This document shows, piece after piece, positions 1 through 9,944 of a stretch of DNA of 64,000 nucleotides. Position 1 is the first letter of the stretch. Every line of letters begins with the position of its first letter. The position numbers and the translations under genes are program-made. The notes beneath the pieces are model-generated. The model ran no database searches. It saw only the letters and a list, made by a program, of their open reading frames with translations, and was not told the DNA's origin. Source of the stretch: Coprinopsis marcescibilis. Lineage: Eukaryota; Basidiomycota; Agaricomycetes; Agaricales; Psathyrellaceae. The stretch lies in NCBI GenBank assembly GCA_004369085.1, contig ML210209.1, positions 62,001 to 126,000 of the forward strand, given 5' to 3'.

Positions 1-46
1 CAATTGTAAGATAGCAAGATACATCTCGGGTTCTCAGACTACACAC

Positions 47-161
47 CTTGCGGAGGTGTCAGAATCTTTATCGTTGGCCAATCCGCGAATGGTGGCTTGC
101 GCGGCCGCTGTTGCTGCTGCTGCTGAGAAGCCTGCTGTGAGGACGGCTCTGCTTTGGACAT
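47..161 (-). CDS. 5' exon of an unknown gene, cut by left edge
   Basis: An ATG on the minus strand at 161 opens a 115-base reading frame that is Ser/Gln-rich at first (six Gln in a row) and then reads KPPFADWPTIKILTPPQ. It ends at a good donor (CAAG/gtgtgt, junction 47/46), so the gene probably continues off the left edge. I do not recognise the family. The Gln run could be a low-complexity N-terminus of a nuclear or mitochondrial protein, but nothing here decides it. An overlapping minus frame (34-342) reads the same DNA but has neither a compositional nor a family argument. Confidence 0.35.
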
Positions 162-1149
162 GAGATAGTCGTGGTTTGGAGTCAAGAGGATATGGCCCCA
201 ATGTCAATGATGGCAGGCAGGAACCTTGTGCTGCCAATATCACAGCCTTTGGGGTCAACACTCTGGCAGCTTTGATCGCAGTCGTACCACGTAAGCCCGG
301 TCGCCGATCGCCAACCGAGACCACCTGCTTTCGGGGCTTCAATCTGACTCTGAATAAATTTGGAGGACCTTTTGCCTCCGATTTTTTTTCTTTTCTTCAA
401 ACCTCTGCCGTATGAAGAATCGCTGTCGCAGCTCACGCACAGGGAGCTTCGTGCTCTCCTCTTCTGCTGTGGGGAAAGTCCCCGGAGATACAGAGAATAT
501 CCTCGTTCTGCTAGGGAAAGCCACCGGTTCTAAGCATGTCGGTCAGGGATGAGGATGGTGGAAACGATTTGGGTGGTCGAGACTTCGCGTCTCGTCACTC
601 TCCGTTCCATTCACTCTGTTGTCTACACTTGAGTCCTCCAGGTCGGCGACGGCGGGGATGCGCAAAGATATGAGCGTGTTCTTTGCTCGGCTTGGAGGAC
701 AATGGTTAGGCGCTTTGTTGCTCATAGCCACAGTTATGCGATTGTAGACCTTTCCAGGTCGTCAACTCAATGGGGCTCACTCTCGTACGGCGGGCCAATT
801 TTTTTCCTCCTTGGAGCTTTCATGCTCCTAACTATTAGGGTTTTGATCAAAATTGTGAGTTTTCCGATCCTTTTCTTGCTCAAATGATGTTCGATCTTCG
901 GATTGAATTTCTTCAGGGAGAAATACCTCACCGAGGGCGTGCTCCAGAATTTGACAACCCTGATTTTTATTTTTGACTTGTTCCTTTCTTCGTAACTGCT
1001 TGCTAACATACCTCCAGATTCTATTACAGGTTGACAGGGATTTAAATATACAAAGTGTATACAATACGTTCGAAATATAACAAGTTTGGCTCAGATAGTC
1101 TGATGATCTAGATCCAGTCCATGTCTCCGCATTCATCAAAAAGTAGCAT
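162..1149. other. Intergenic, no gene seen
   Basis: Space between the left-edge gene start and the 3' end of the first ligase. Short frames occur on both strands but none shows family resemblance or convincing splice structure. The part nearest 161 should hold the promoter of the left-edge gene. Confidence 0.5.
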
Positions 1150-3528
1150 TTACACGCTAGCCTGGGTGCTGCCCTCGGCGGCGATCTCCAACTTTGCCTT
1201 GTGTCCCAGTTGGCGACGCATGATCTTGCCCGAAGGGCTGCAGTTTTTGACATCAGGAATAGAACTCGTGCTGAAACATAGAACACGTACATCTTGGGGA
1301 TCTTGTCGATAACAACAACACCTCCTCGAAGGTGCTTGGGCGATTCGACCTGGGTCGTGATCCATGTCTGCACTTCCAGGGCGAATGCTTGCCTATCCTC
1401 TTCAGTTCTCAAGACCTCCGGGTTCTTGTGGACGATATAGGCTCGAGGAAGCTCAGTGCCCTCCTTGACGCTCTCGACACCGACAACGGCGGCGTCTCCG
1501 ACTCCTGGGTGGGTGAGCAATACGCTTTCGAGGTCAGCAGGAGCAACTGCGGTAGTTGGAGAGAATTAGCCTATCATTCGCGTCAATTCGTTTCCAGTAA
1601 GTACCTTCAAAGCCCTGTAGAGATTTCGTGCATTAGATTCATCAAAGTGATGGGTGTTTTTGTATACGCACTTTGTAGACGATCATCTCATTCCTTCGCT
1701 CGACGACGTAATAGTAACCCTCCTCGTCACGAGTGAGAATGTCGCCAGTCTTGAACCAACCGTCTTCCGTGAAGGCGTTCTTGTTCGCAGTCTCGTTGTT
1801 GATGTAACGCTTAAGGATAAATGCTTCAGCAAACTAATTGTTGCCTATGCATCTGGAATAACCAACCTTGAAGATCGAGGGACCGCGCACCCAGAATTCT
1901 CCCGGCTCGCCAACTTCAGCGTCGAGGGTACCCTCGCTGTCGAGCACCAATCGAGCCTCGAGGTTGGCCAATAAGACACCGACGCTTCCAACCTTTCGGT
2001 TTCCATCTTTTCTTTCCAACAAGTGAGTGGTTGGAGATGTCTCCGTCAGACCGTAACCTACAACCCCAAGTCAATGACCTGAAGGTAGGCAGAAACAGGT
2101 ATGGGAAAGGTACCTTGCAGGATGTCGACAGTCTTCTTTACTTTGTTCTTTGACTGGAGACGGTCTTGGACCTGCAGGAACTCGCATCAGCACATATATA
2201 GTGAGGGTCACCAACTGCAGAAGTTTACCTGCTTCTGCAGAGGCGCTCCCAGCGGTGCGGCACCACAGTACACGATGTCGATGGAGGTCATATCGAATTG
2301 GTCGACGGCTGTTTGTCGTGTCAGGCGACAAGAACGCATGAAGGTTCAGATTGGACATACCAGGGTGCTGGCTCAAAACGACCATGATGGGAGGGATGAT
2401 CATGGAGACGGTGATGTGGTACTTTTCAATATTGGCGCAGTAATCGACAGGGTCGAAGTGGGACATAATCACGACGGGGATACCGAAGACAAGCGGGAGG
2501 TGAAGGACCATGATCGCACCTGTCCAGGGTAAATATTAAGATATATCCCCGAAAATAGGACAGGTACCGAACCGTATATGTGGTAGAAAGGAAGCAATCC
2601 GATGATTTTGTCGTAGTTGTGGTCGAGTTGGGGGAAGGCTGGCTTAGTGATGTCGATGACCGAGGTCAAGTGTCTGTGCGAGATCTGGCAGTAACACACA
2701 TAATATTAGCTGAGGTCATATAAGCCAACACCGGCCTCTTACCGCGACACCCTTTGAATGGCTGGTTGTTCCTAGATGCGCCTTCAATGAACGCGGACTG
2801 CAACAGTAACGACCAAAGCCTTACCTGAAGTGTAGGAGACATATACGGTCTCGTTGGACTGTTCGCCGTCGAAAGCCTCCTCTGCCTTCAACGTTCCGAG
2901 CTGGAGCAAGTCTTCCATGGTCAACAGACCCTTGGCTTCGGGGCAGTATGGAGTAGCGGGTCCTCCAGCCCATTCGACGCTGTTGGGCAAAACGATGATT
3001 CTTTGACGGGCTTCTTGAGCAGGCACGCCGAGCTCCTTGAACATCTCGAGCACAACGGGGATTCCTAGTTCGCTAGAGAATATGAGGTGGGCCTGGTTCT
3101 CTGTGTATTGGGTGGCAAGTTGGCGAGCATCGAGGATATCCTTCGCCGGGGAGAATCTCAAGCCAGCCGCGACTGCAAAAAGAGAACGTCAGAGGGCTCA
3201 AGCTACTCAAATGTATGCATTTACCTGATCCAAACAACGCGATGGGATATGCAAAGGAGTTGTGAGAGAACATCAGAATCTTGTCTCCGCGAGTTGTAGG
3301 GTAAATAGGATGGTTTCGAAGACCGAAGCCCAAAGAGAGAGCGAGCTTCTTCGTATGTTCGCGCGTGAGGGTTGTGCCCGTCTTCGCATCGATGAAAGCT
3401 GGGTGGGTGGCTGGATATGCGCCGACGTTGCCTGGGACAGAGGAGGAGGAGAACAGGTGGCTGAAGATAGAGCGTTCGTGGACGAAGACGTCAGCGAAGG
3501 GGGACCTGAAGATCTTTGGTGCAGTCAT
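1150..3528 (-). CDS. 4-coumarate-CoA-ligase-like acyl-CoA synthetase, copy 1
   Basis: ANL-superfamily (AMP-binding) enzyme expected to adenylate a carboxylic acid and transfer it to CoA. The start MTAPKIFRSPFADVFVHER matches the start of the second copy at 26346. In order one sees the N-terminal domain, the P-loop region (29-base exon 2743-2771), ISHRHLTSV, GLLPFYHIYG, the segment VYCGAAPLG, YGLTETSPTTH, GEFWVRGPS, the hinge motif DGWFKTGDILTRDEEGY, GFEVAPADLE and the C-terminal IPSGKIMRRQL with the catalytic Lys. About ten introns interrupt it, one pair bounding a 10-base exon. The P-loop reads SGTTSHSKG instead of the usual SGTTGxPKG, so activity or substrate range may differ. The protein ends in ASV, with no peroxisomal signal. 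Family assignment is firm; the substrate is unknown. Confidence 0.9.
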
Positions 3529-3597
3529 TTTGATTAGTGGGTTGGGTAAGAGAGTTAAGTTGAGGATACTGAATGAACCGAAAGCATTATCTGAGCG

Positions 3598-3604
3598 TTA
3601 TATA
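3598..3604 (-). promoter_or_regulatory. TATA-like box of ligase copy 1
   Basis: TATATAA on the minus strand 70 bases before the ATG at 3528. The second ligase copy has a similar element 82 bases before its ATG, which supports both starts. Confidence 0.4.
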
Positions 3605-4527
3605 TTCCTTAATCCGACTCGGGGATGAGGTCGCAAGACGCGGGGCAGAATAGGTACGGAGTTGCATCACTGACACTCAGGTCAGGGGTTCGGGGAGTAC
3701 GCATAGTCGACGTCCCCGGAGTCCTGACACAAGTGGGTCCCCGTTGCATAGACAGGCTAGCCAAGTGGATGGTTCCTTGGTTTGGACGTTTCGGTTTCAG
3801 GCAGGTGTGGGCGTATCTGTCCAATCCGATTTTGTGGATTGGTGTCAGAACGCCGATTACCGACGTCAGTAGAGCCCTATTTTGTTGCATGCAGAGACCG
3901 CGTTTTGGTGTTGACCACTTATAGCACAAACACGAGTTGAGATACCGCGTCCCATGGTGACAATAATCATCTCTTCCACGAGCATGGTCTGTCAACTAGT
4001 CTGGTCTCGGCGTAGATGGTGAGAGGTTCCGAGCATTGTCAGCCATTTCTGACAATCGCCAGTGGACGGAGATCACAAGAGGCGGCTTCGTAAAGAGCTC
4101 CAAATAGTACTTAGACGCTGGCGTGGTATGGAAGGCCAATTACAGTCTGCGCGAGTTTATCGGGTTGAACTTGATCATCGAGAGTTGTGGTTCTAGACGG
4201 GGAATGGATGTCAGTTTCGGATGAATGTTGCTCTTAGAGATTGTCTCAGTTTGCTATTATCTCCCAGTTCGCATACGTCGACAGGCGTCGCGACTATTTC
4301 GAAGATGAAGGGGAGAAGCAAAGAACCAAGATATTTCGTTTTGCGGGACAACGGATGGCAACAGGGATGCACAGCCACAATGCTGGCAAAGGAGTACAGC
4401 ACAGCCACGTACCAGCTCTTTCACACCTTCGTCGTTGACTCGCTCAGAAACTCAGCCTGCTGGTCTCTGTTATCTTTTTCTAACTGACAATACCCGTCTA
4501 TCATACCATTGGCAGTAATCGTTAATC
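3605..4527. other. Divergent intergenic region
   Basis: Lies between the ligase promoter (minus) and the RRM gene (plus). No gene-like frame; presumably regulatory for both. Confidence 0.5.
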
Positions 4528-5453
4528 ATGGCATCTCTCCTCGAACGCCTCAGTGCACCAGGCCCTGTCCGTTCAAAATCAGGCTCTGGCCGTTCTTCAG
4601 GCCCATACGTGCGTGTCTTCTCTTCGCGCTCTCAAGGACGTCTTTTCCAACTTTCGGCAATTCCAGAACAAGAATGGGAAAGCCCCGAAGGGTGATATCG
4701 AATCGCAGTGGTCTCACGATCTATATGAAACCCACAACTCATTATCCGCGCGTCTTGGAGGAGTACCCATCGCTCCGAAAGCCAATTTGAACAACCTCGC
4801 ACAAAAGGCTCTTCAAGAAGCCACCTCCGCTATCAAGGCCGACCAGCTCTCCATAAAGGGAGCATCATCGAAGGGCAACATTGTGGAGGTTCGCGGGCTT
4901 TTGCAGGGAACGACAGCGGAAGACGTGACTGCTATCTTCAAGGCCTGCGGTGTCATTACCGACCGGAAACTCGTCCAAGGAGGGCCAGATCCACGCGTTC
5001 GGCTACACTTCAAGACTGCTGAGGCTGCGCAAGCGGCATTCAAGAAGTTTGACGGACAACCCGCTGACGGAAAGGTTTTGCAAGTGACAATCGTCGGGAC
5101 TTCGACAGCAGGTCAAAGCTTGGCGAGCAGGTTTGGAAAAGATGGTTTGGGGTTGGTCAGAGAGGAGGGCAGCGTAGATATTCTGATGGACTCGACAGAC
5201 ACATCTTCGTACGTTTACCTTCCTTGTCGGTTGAACGGGAATACTGAATGCTGCTTCCAGAAAGCTGAGGTCGGATGCACTCCTGAACTCAGATCCTCGT
5301 GCACACATCTTGGTAGCTCCTCCTGGTACAAATCCGGCGGAATATGTGCAGGACTCGCGGGGTGGAAGACGAGGCGGCGGAAGAGGCGGGCGCGGACGAC
5401 GGGGACGCGGTGGTCGTCGAGGGGGAGGTGGTGATAGCATGGTCACAGACTAG
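4528..5453 (+). CDS. RRM protein with C-terminal RGG tail (ALY/REF-like)
   Basis: Starts MASLLERLSAPGPVRSKSGS; a first intron follows GPY and a second follows MDSTDTS. The central part is a single RNA-recognition motif: NIVEVRGLLQGTTAEDV is the beta1/RNP2 region, VRLHFKTAEAAQAAFKKF the RNP1/alpha2 region, and FDGQPADGKVLQVTIV the last strand. The C-terminus after the second intron is an Arg/Gly-rich tail of RGG and GRG repeats ending GDSMVTD. One RRM with a basic RGG tail is the layout of ALY/REF (Yra1) mRNA-export adaptors, and the end of the RRM resembles them, but I do not see the short UAP56-binding motif, so export-factor status is an inference. Nuclear RNA binding is the safe statement. 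Confidence 0.75.
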
Positions 5454-5889
5454 AGGCATCTGACATCCAGAGTTCTTGTTATCGTTGCTATTCGACAGCC
5501 CATTCCATGCTACATATGCCTTTGATCCTGCGGTACTCTACTGTTTGTACTACTTGTTATATTATTCTCCACTCAGCTTGTACATATTTCATTCGCATTT
5601 TCGGTCAATCGGACACCTTTTTTGTTGGGGAGGTATCTGGCCAACTGGTGTAATATTTGTTATAAAGAGCGTATCACCTAGAAATTAGTTGGTGAATCAC
5701 AACGGGCTGAGAATGGCACGCGTCAGAGAGATTGGCACATCATTTGCTCACATTTGGTCAATCAAACAGCACGCAAGTCCCAGGTGCCAGCCAGCTTCAC
5801 TCCACTCCCTCGCGCGCCTCAGTCAGCTCCGCTGCCCCTGTTCTTCCCTTTACCTTTAGCTTCTCATCAATCCATAGCCCCAAGTCAAC
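5454..5889. other. Intergenic, 3'UTR and ERV14a promoter
   Basis: T-rich 3' flank of the RRM gene followed by a C/T-rich stretch (about 5790-5870) just upstream of the first ERV14 start, typical of fungal core promoters. No gene seen. Confidence 0.45.
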
Positions 5890-6572
5890 ATGAGCGGTAT
5901 GTCTTCCTTTTGTCCGTCAAATTTCAACCATCTGACGACGAAAATGCTATCAAGGCTGGTTATTCTTATTCGCGGTTTTGTACTCGGCGGGTCTGCTGTT
6001 TGGGATGGTGTTCTTTGTGAGTAGTAGCTGTACGGGGTTTGCTTTTTCTCATTGAATCCGTCTCCAGGTTATCATGTTCTCGGACTTGGAGAGCGACTAC
6101 ATTAACCCGATCGACCTGTGCAACAAACTCAACCAGGTAATACGGAATTCCGTCATTTTCACCCGCACTTGTTGAAGCCCTTTCAGTTTGTTCTTCCGGA
6201 ATATGGGGCGCATGCATTCCTGGCTATTCTCTTCCTGCTCTGGGGACAATGGACTGCATTCTTGTGGAATCTCCCCCTATTGGCATACAACGGAAATAAG
6301 TTCGTGGAATTCGAGTCCAACTCGGCTCCGTATTAAATGTTACTGTTATTTGCAGGGTGTTCAAGAAAATCCACATGTACGATGCCACCGAAATCTTCAG
6401 GACGTTGTCTGGGCACCAAAAAGAGACATACTTCAAGCTTGCTTTCTACCTGCTCTCCTTCTTCTACTATCTCTACAGGTCTGTTCCATTCACGCATGAC
6501 TGTGCGCCGCAAAGGTTGACATGACCTTTCAATTCCAGGATGATCGTTGCCCTCGTCGCCGAAAACCCATGA
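5890..6572 (+). CDS. ERV14: ERV14/cornichon ER export cargo receptor, copy A
   Basis: Small three-helix membrane protein that packs transmembrane cargo into COPII vesicles at the ER. The first exon is only 7 bases (ATG plus four), then GWLFLFAVLYSAGLLFGMVFF (first helix), FSDLESDYINPIDLCNKLNQ (the family's cytosolic signature), LPEYGAHAFLAILFLLWGQW (second helix), LPLLAYNGNK, then the HMYDATEIFRTLSGHQKE loop and the last helix LAFYLLSFFYYLYRMIVALV, ending AENP. Length (about 138 residues) matches the family. Six short exons. Copy B lies 551 bases downstream on the same strand with the same gene plan. Confidence 0.93.
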
Positions 6573-7123
6573 TTATCCTGACTAAATCCCCATCTTTGCG
6601 TACATCCGTTCGGCAGCGCGTTCTGTGGCCGTTTTGGGATCGGACGCTTGACTGGGACTGTGTACGACTTTCACGAGCTCGAACGATACCGTTTTAGATG
6701 ACTTTGAAGCGCTGAATGGAGCGGACACTCAGAGAGCACGTTAGGCGCTCTGGTATGCTCTCTCCTAGTACGCTAGATTACCCTTGCTTCAATATATGAT
6801 CTCACTCCAAATCCACCGTTGCGGCCTACTTCAGGGTTTGACTACGAGAGGATCAATACATAGCTTGTTGTTAAGAAGTTGTTGCGAGTGTACTGACATC
6901 CCAGTGATCTCCTTGTCGCATCATCACGCGCTTGGCCACGTGTAAAGCACAAAACGTCACTGGGCTTCAAGGAAACTGTGCGCCGGTGACGGACTGGCTG
7001 CACTGTTTGACGTTCCTCCGTTCATCTTCCCTTTGGCTTTCTCTGTTCTTCTCTGTCTTTGGCCATCTGAAAGTACTTGAGCCACCTAAAAGTTAAGAAT
7101 ATATCATATAGACGGGATTAAAT
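6573..7123. other. Spacer between the two ERV14 copies
   Basis: 551 bases without a coding frame. It should hold the terminator of copy A and the promoter of copy B; a C/T-rich run lies at about 7010-7060. Confidence 0.45.
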
Positions 7124-7926
7124 ATGGGTGGAGCAGGTACGCTCATTCGGATTCCATATTTCTCCAACGCCTTTGCTGATCACTCCTTCCCTCTGTGCAC
7201 CTCGTATCTCGACCCCTGTCTCGCCCTAACTGAAACAACCCCTTGTCGACATCCCCAACATAATTGGAACGAGCAGGATGGCTGTTTTTGTTCGCGGTGC
7301 TTCTGGCTGCAGGTTTACTGTTCTGCATGGTCTTCTTCGTACGTGATATATGGCTTGGATAGATGTGTATAACCCCGGTCGTGGACCCTCTAACCCTGTG
7401 CCGGGTACACCTCATAGATCATAATGTTCTCGGATTTGGAATGCGACTATATCAACCCTATTGACCTGTGCAACAAACTAAATCAAGTACGCGTTCTGGA
7501 TCACTCATAAACCAAAACTCCACCCTCATTCACGACCCCGAACTATAGTTTGTGATACCCGAACACGCTGCCCATGCCTTCCTCACCGTCCTATTCCTGA
7601 TATCTGGGCAATGGGTAGCATTTTTGCTCAACGCACCACTAGTCGCGTTCAACGCAAACAAGTCCGTCCATTTTCAATCCAGTCTTCCCCGTTTGCTCAT
7701 CGAGGTATTTTTCAGAATATTCAAGAAGAACCACATGTACGATGCAACAGAGATTTTCCGGACGATAGGAGGTCATAAGAAAGAGACGTTCCTCAAGCTC
7801 GCGTTCTATCTTCTCTCTTTCTTCTACTACCTCTACCGGTATGCAAGCGCTTATTCGCGGTCTATGACTGCTGGCTGAACTTTTTTTTCTAGGATGATTG
7901 TCGCACTGATTGCTGAGAGCTCGTAG
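7124..7926 (+). CDS. ERV14: ERV14/cornichon ER export cargo receptor, copy B
   Basis: Tandem paralogue of copy A with introns at equivalent places. It begins MGGA, then WLFLFAVLLAAGLLFCMVFF, FSDLECDYINPIDLCNKLNQ, IPEHAAHAFLTVLFLISGQW, NAPLVAFNAN, HMYDATEIFRTIGGHKKE, and ends IAESS. All family signatures are kept, so it is probably functional. Differences cluster in the second helix, the helix-flanking LNAPLV segment (LWNLPLL in copy A) and the tail (IAESS versus VAENP), where cargo choice could have diverged. The first exon is 13 bases. Expression of the two copies cannot be judged from sequence. Confidence 0.92.
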
Positions 7927-8601
7927 TAGATTGTACACCGTTTATTTTCAAGTGTTCCTTGAAGAGTTGCTTCAAGTATATTTTGCTTGACATTTGTTCT
8001 CTTCGATCCTTACTTTGCTTTGTTGCTTCTGTTGTAGATAGATAATAACGCTATGGTGATATTGTACAGCATATTGTATTTGGGCTATCTACGGCGCAAC
8101 TATTGGGATAGCAAAAATTGGATGTATGGACCACCGACCCATCTCCCCCTTGAAAAGAAGCAAGGACGAGATGAAGGGTGCTAAGACGTCCAAATTTCTC
8201 TGAACACAGCTTGACACTCGAACGTCTGCTTGGACAATGCACCGAAATGCAAAGAACAGACATGAGCAACATTGGGAAAACTTTATAGCTGTGATGCCGC
8301 ACGAAGAAAAAAAGAACGCAGGACGCGCCTCTTTTATAGGACACTTTAGAGCGTGGGAACCGTTTGGTTTAGGGGAGGTCCGAGCGGATGGTGCTGGCAC
8401 TTGAACCTTTTTGAACGTTTACAGCCTTCTCAGTCAATTTCCTTTTCGCAAAGTGCTTGGAAATGTGCCACAACATATGGTCATCACGAAACTTTGTGCA
8501 CATCGACTCGCATGGATGTGCTTGATGTGGGATGATTTCGAAGAATAGGAGGGAAATATAAACCCAAAACTCACTTGACGGCTTTAACTTGCTCTTCGAT
8601 C
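7927..8601. other. Intergenic, promoter of GlcNAc kinase
   Basis: Space between ERV14 copy B and the kinase. Overlapping minus-strand frames at 8051-8400 have no family resemblance. An A/T-rich element (aatataaac, near 8555) sits about 45 bases before the kinase ATG. Confidence 0.4.
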
Positions 8602-9696
8602 ATGCCCCTCTATCTCTGCGTTGACTGTGGTGGAACGAAGACGGCTACTGTCATATCGGACAGCTCTGGCACAATAGTCGGTCGAGGCAGCGGTGGTCCA
8701 TCTAACATCACCTATCTCTCGGTTGAGGCCTTCATATCTGCAATCACAGAAGCCATCGTCGAAGCTCTCAAATCTGCTCTACCGGACCATGCAGACTATT
8801 CTCTTCCAGTTGCAGACGGCAAGGAGTCGTTCTTTGCTGCGGCATGGTTTGGGGTGTCTGGAGCCGATTCACCATCTGCGATCGCAAAAGTGACGCCTGC
8901 CATCTCGTCCCTCATTGGCATCCCTGCTGGTCCAAATTTGGCCATAGCGAACGACACTCATCTCCTTGCTGCACCAATGCGCATGTTCCGCGAGGTGACC
9001 CATGCGATTGCCGTCATCGCAGGAACTGGGTCAATCGCCGTCAGCTTCAAGGAGGTGGCTGGGAAGATCGATGAACTTGGTCGTGTGGGTGGTTGGGGTT
9101 GGATTTTGGGAGATGAAGGAGGAGGATATGATGTGGGACGTGAAACCCTACGCCATATCTTACGAGAAGAAGATCTTGCTTCGGTCACTGGAAAGCCCTC
9201 CCCACCAAGCAAGCTCCGGGACCGCGTCCTTGCGCGTTTCGGGGTGGCTCATCCTATGGAAATCTTCGGAGGCGTGTACCATGGCGATCCCAACGCTACA
9301 TCGCCAGATTCTTCATTCGCTGCGGACGATATTCGCCGACTGCCCAGGGAAAAGAGGATTTCCTGTCTCCCTCGGCTAGTGTTCGCCGCCGCGTTCGACG
9401 AAGACGATTGGTTGGCCAAGCGAATTTTGGCGACTTGTGTAGGGAGTTTGGCCTCACAAGTGGCTGTCCTACTTGGAGACGGCGAGAAAGACACCGAAGG
9501 GAAATTTGTCGACCCGGCAAAGGCTGTGATTTCGTTTGGAGGTTCCCTGGTAGGGAATGAAAGTTATCGCCAACTCATTCTGGACGACCTCGCTGGCCGC
9601 GGTTACACATTCCCCCATGTCTACTTCGTCGAAGATGCTGCAGCAACGGGAGCGATCGCTCTGGCAGCTGCGAATGCAAGTCAAGCCGATAACTAG
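8602..9696 (+). CDS. N-acetylglucosamine kinase, BadF/BadG/BcrA/BcrD ATPase family
   Basis: Sugar kinase of the actin-like ATPase fold that phosphorylates GlcNAc (or a related hexosamine) to the 6-phosphate, feeding chitin turnover products back into UDP-GlcNAc or glycolysis. The first ATG (8602) gives MPLYLCVDCGGTKTATV, the phosphate-1 loop; an upstream in-frame TTG is not a plausible start. Later motifs are AWFGVSGAD, ANDTHLLAA, VIAGTGSIAVSF (phosphate-2), GRVGGWGWILGDEGGGYDVG (the family signature), and SFGGSLVGNESYRQ (adenosine loop). 364 residues, the usual size. It is a single exon, unusual among these intron-rich neighbours. The GT49 gene starts 248 bases downstream on the same strand. 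Confidence 0.88.
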   Translation: MPLYLCVDCGGTKTATVISDSSGTIVGRGSGGPSNITYLSVEAFISAITEAIVEALKSALPDHADYSLPVADGKESFFAAAWFGVSGADSPSAIAKVTPAISSLIGIPAGPNLAIANDTHLLAAPMRMFREVTHAIAVIAGTGSIAVSFKEVAGKIDELGRVGGWGWILGDEGGGYDVGRETLRHILREEDLASVTGKPSPPSKLRDRVLARFGVAHPMEIFGGVYHGDPNATSPDSSFAADDIRRLPREKRISCLPRLVFAAAFDEDDWLAKRILATCVGSLASQVAVLLGDGEKDTEGKFVDPAKAVISFGGSLVGNESYRQLILDDLAGRGYTFPHVYFVEDAAATGAIALAAANASQADN

Positions 9697-9944
9697 GTTA
9701 TATGTCGCACAGTACTTTCTGTATCTCGCTCACAGTTGAATTCAAGACGTTCAGCGATGTTGCGAACGTTGTCCACGATCGAGTTTCACTCACGTGAATT
9801 TAGTTGTCATCGTCTTTCTCAAGTTCAATTGACTAGACGGCCCTTCGATTGCATGTGCCTTTACATGATCACTCGCCCCCTCTCTCCTGCCTTTCGTCAT
9901 CCCCGTCGTGCCGGTTTCTGGGTCGGCTGAGACTCTGAAGTCTG

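Noticed and set aside
828..1520. 230-codon minus-strand frame at the end of ligase copy 1
   Set aside because: It reads through the last intron of the ligase and past its real stop; only its first part is the real exon.
8575..8601. Upstream TTG start for the GlcNAc kinase
   Set aside because: The ATG at 8602 directly precedes the first strand of the fold; nuclear fungal genes rarely start at TTG.
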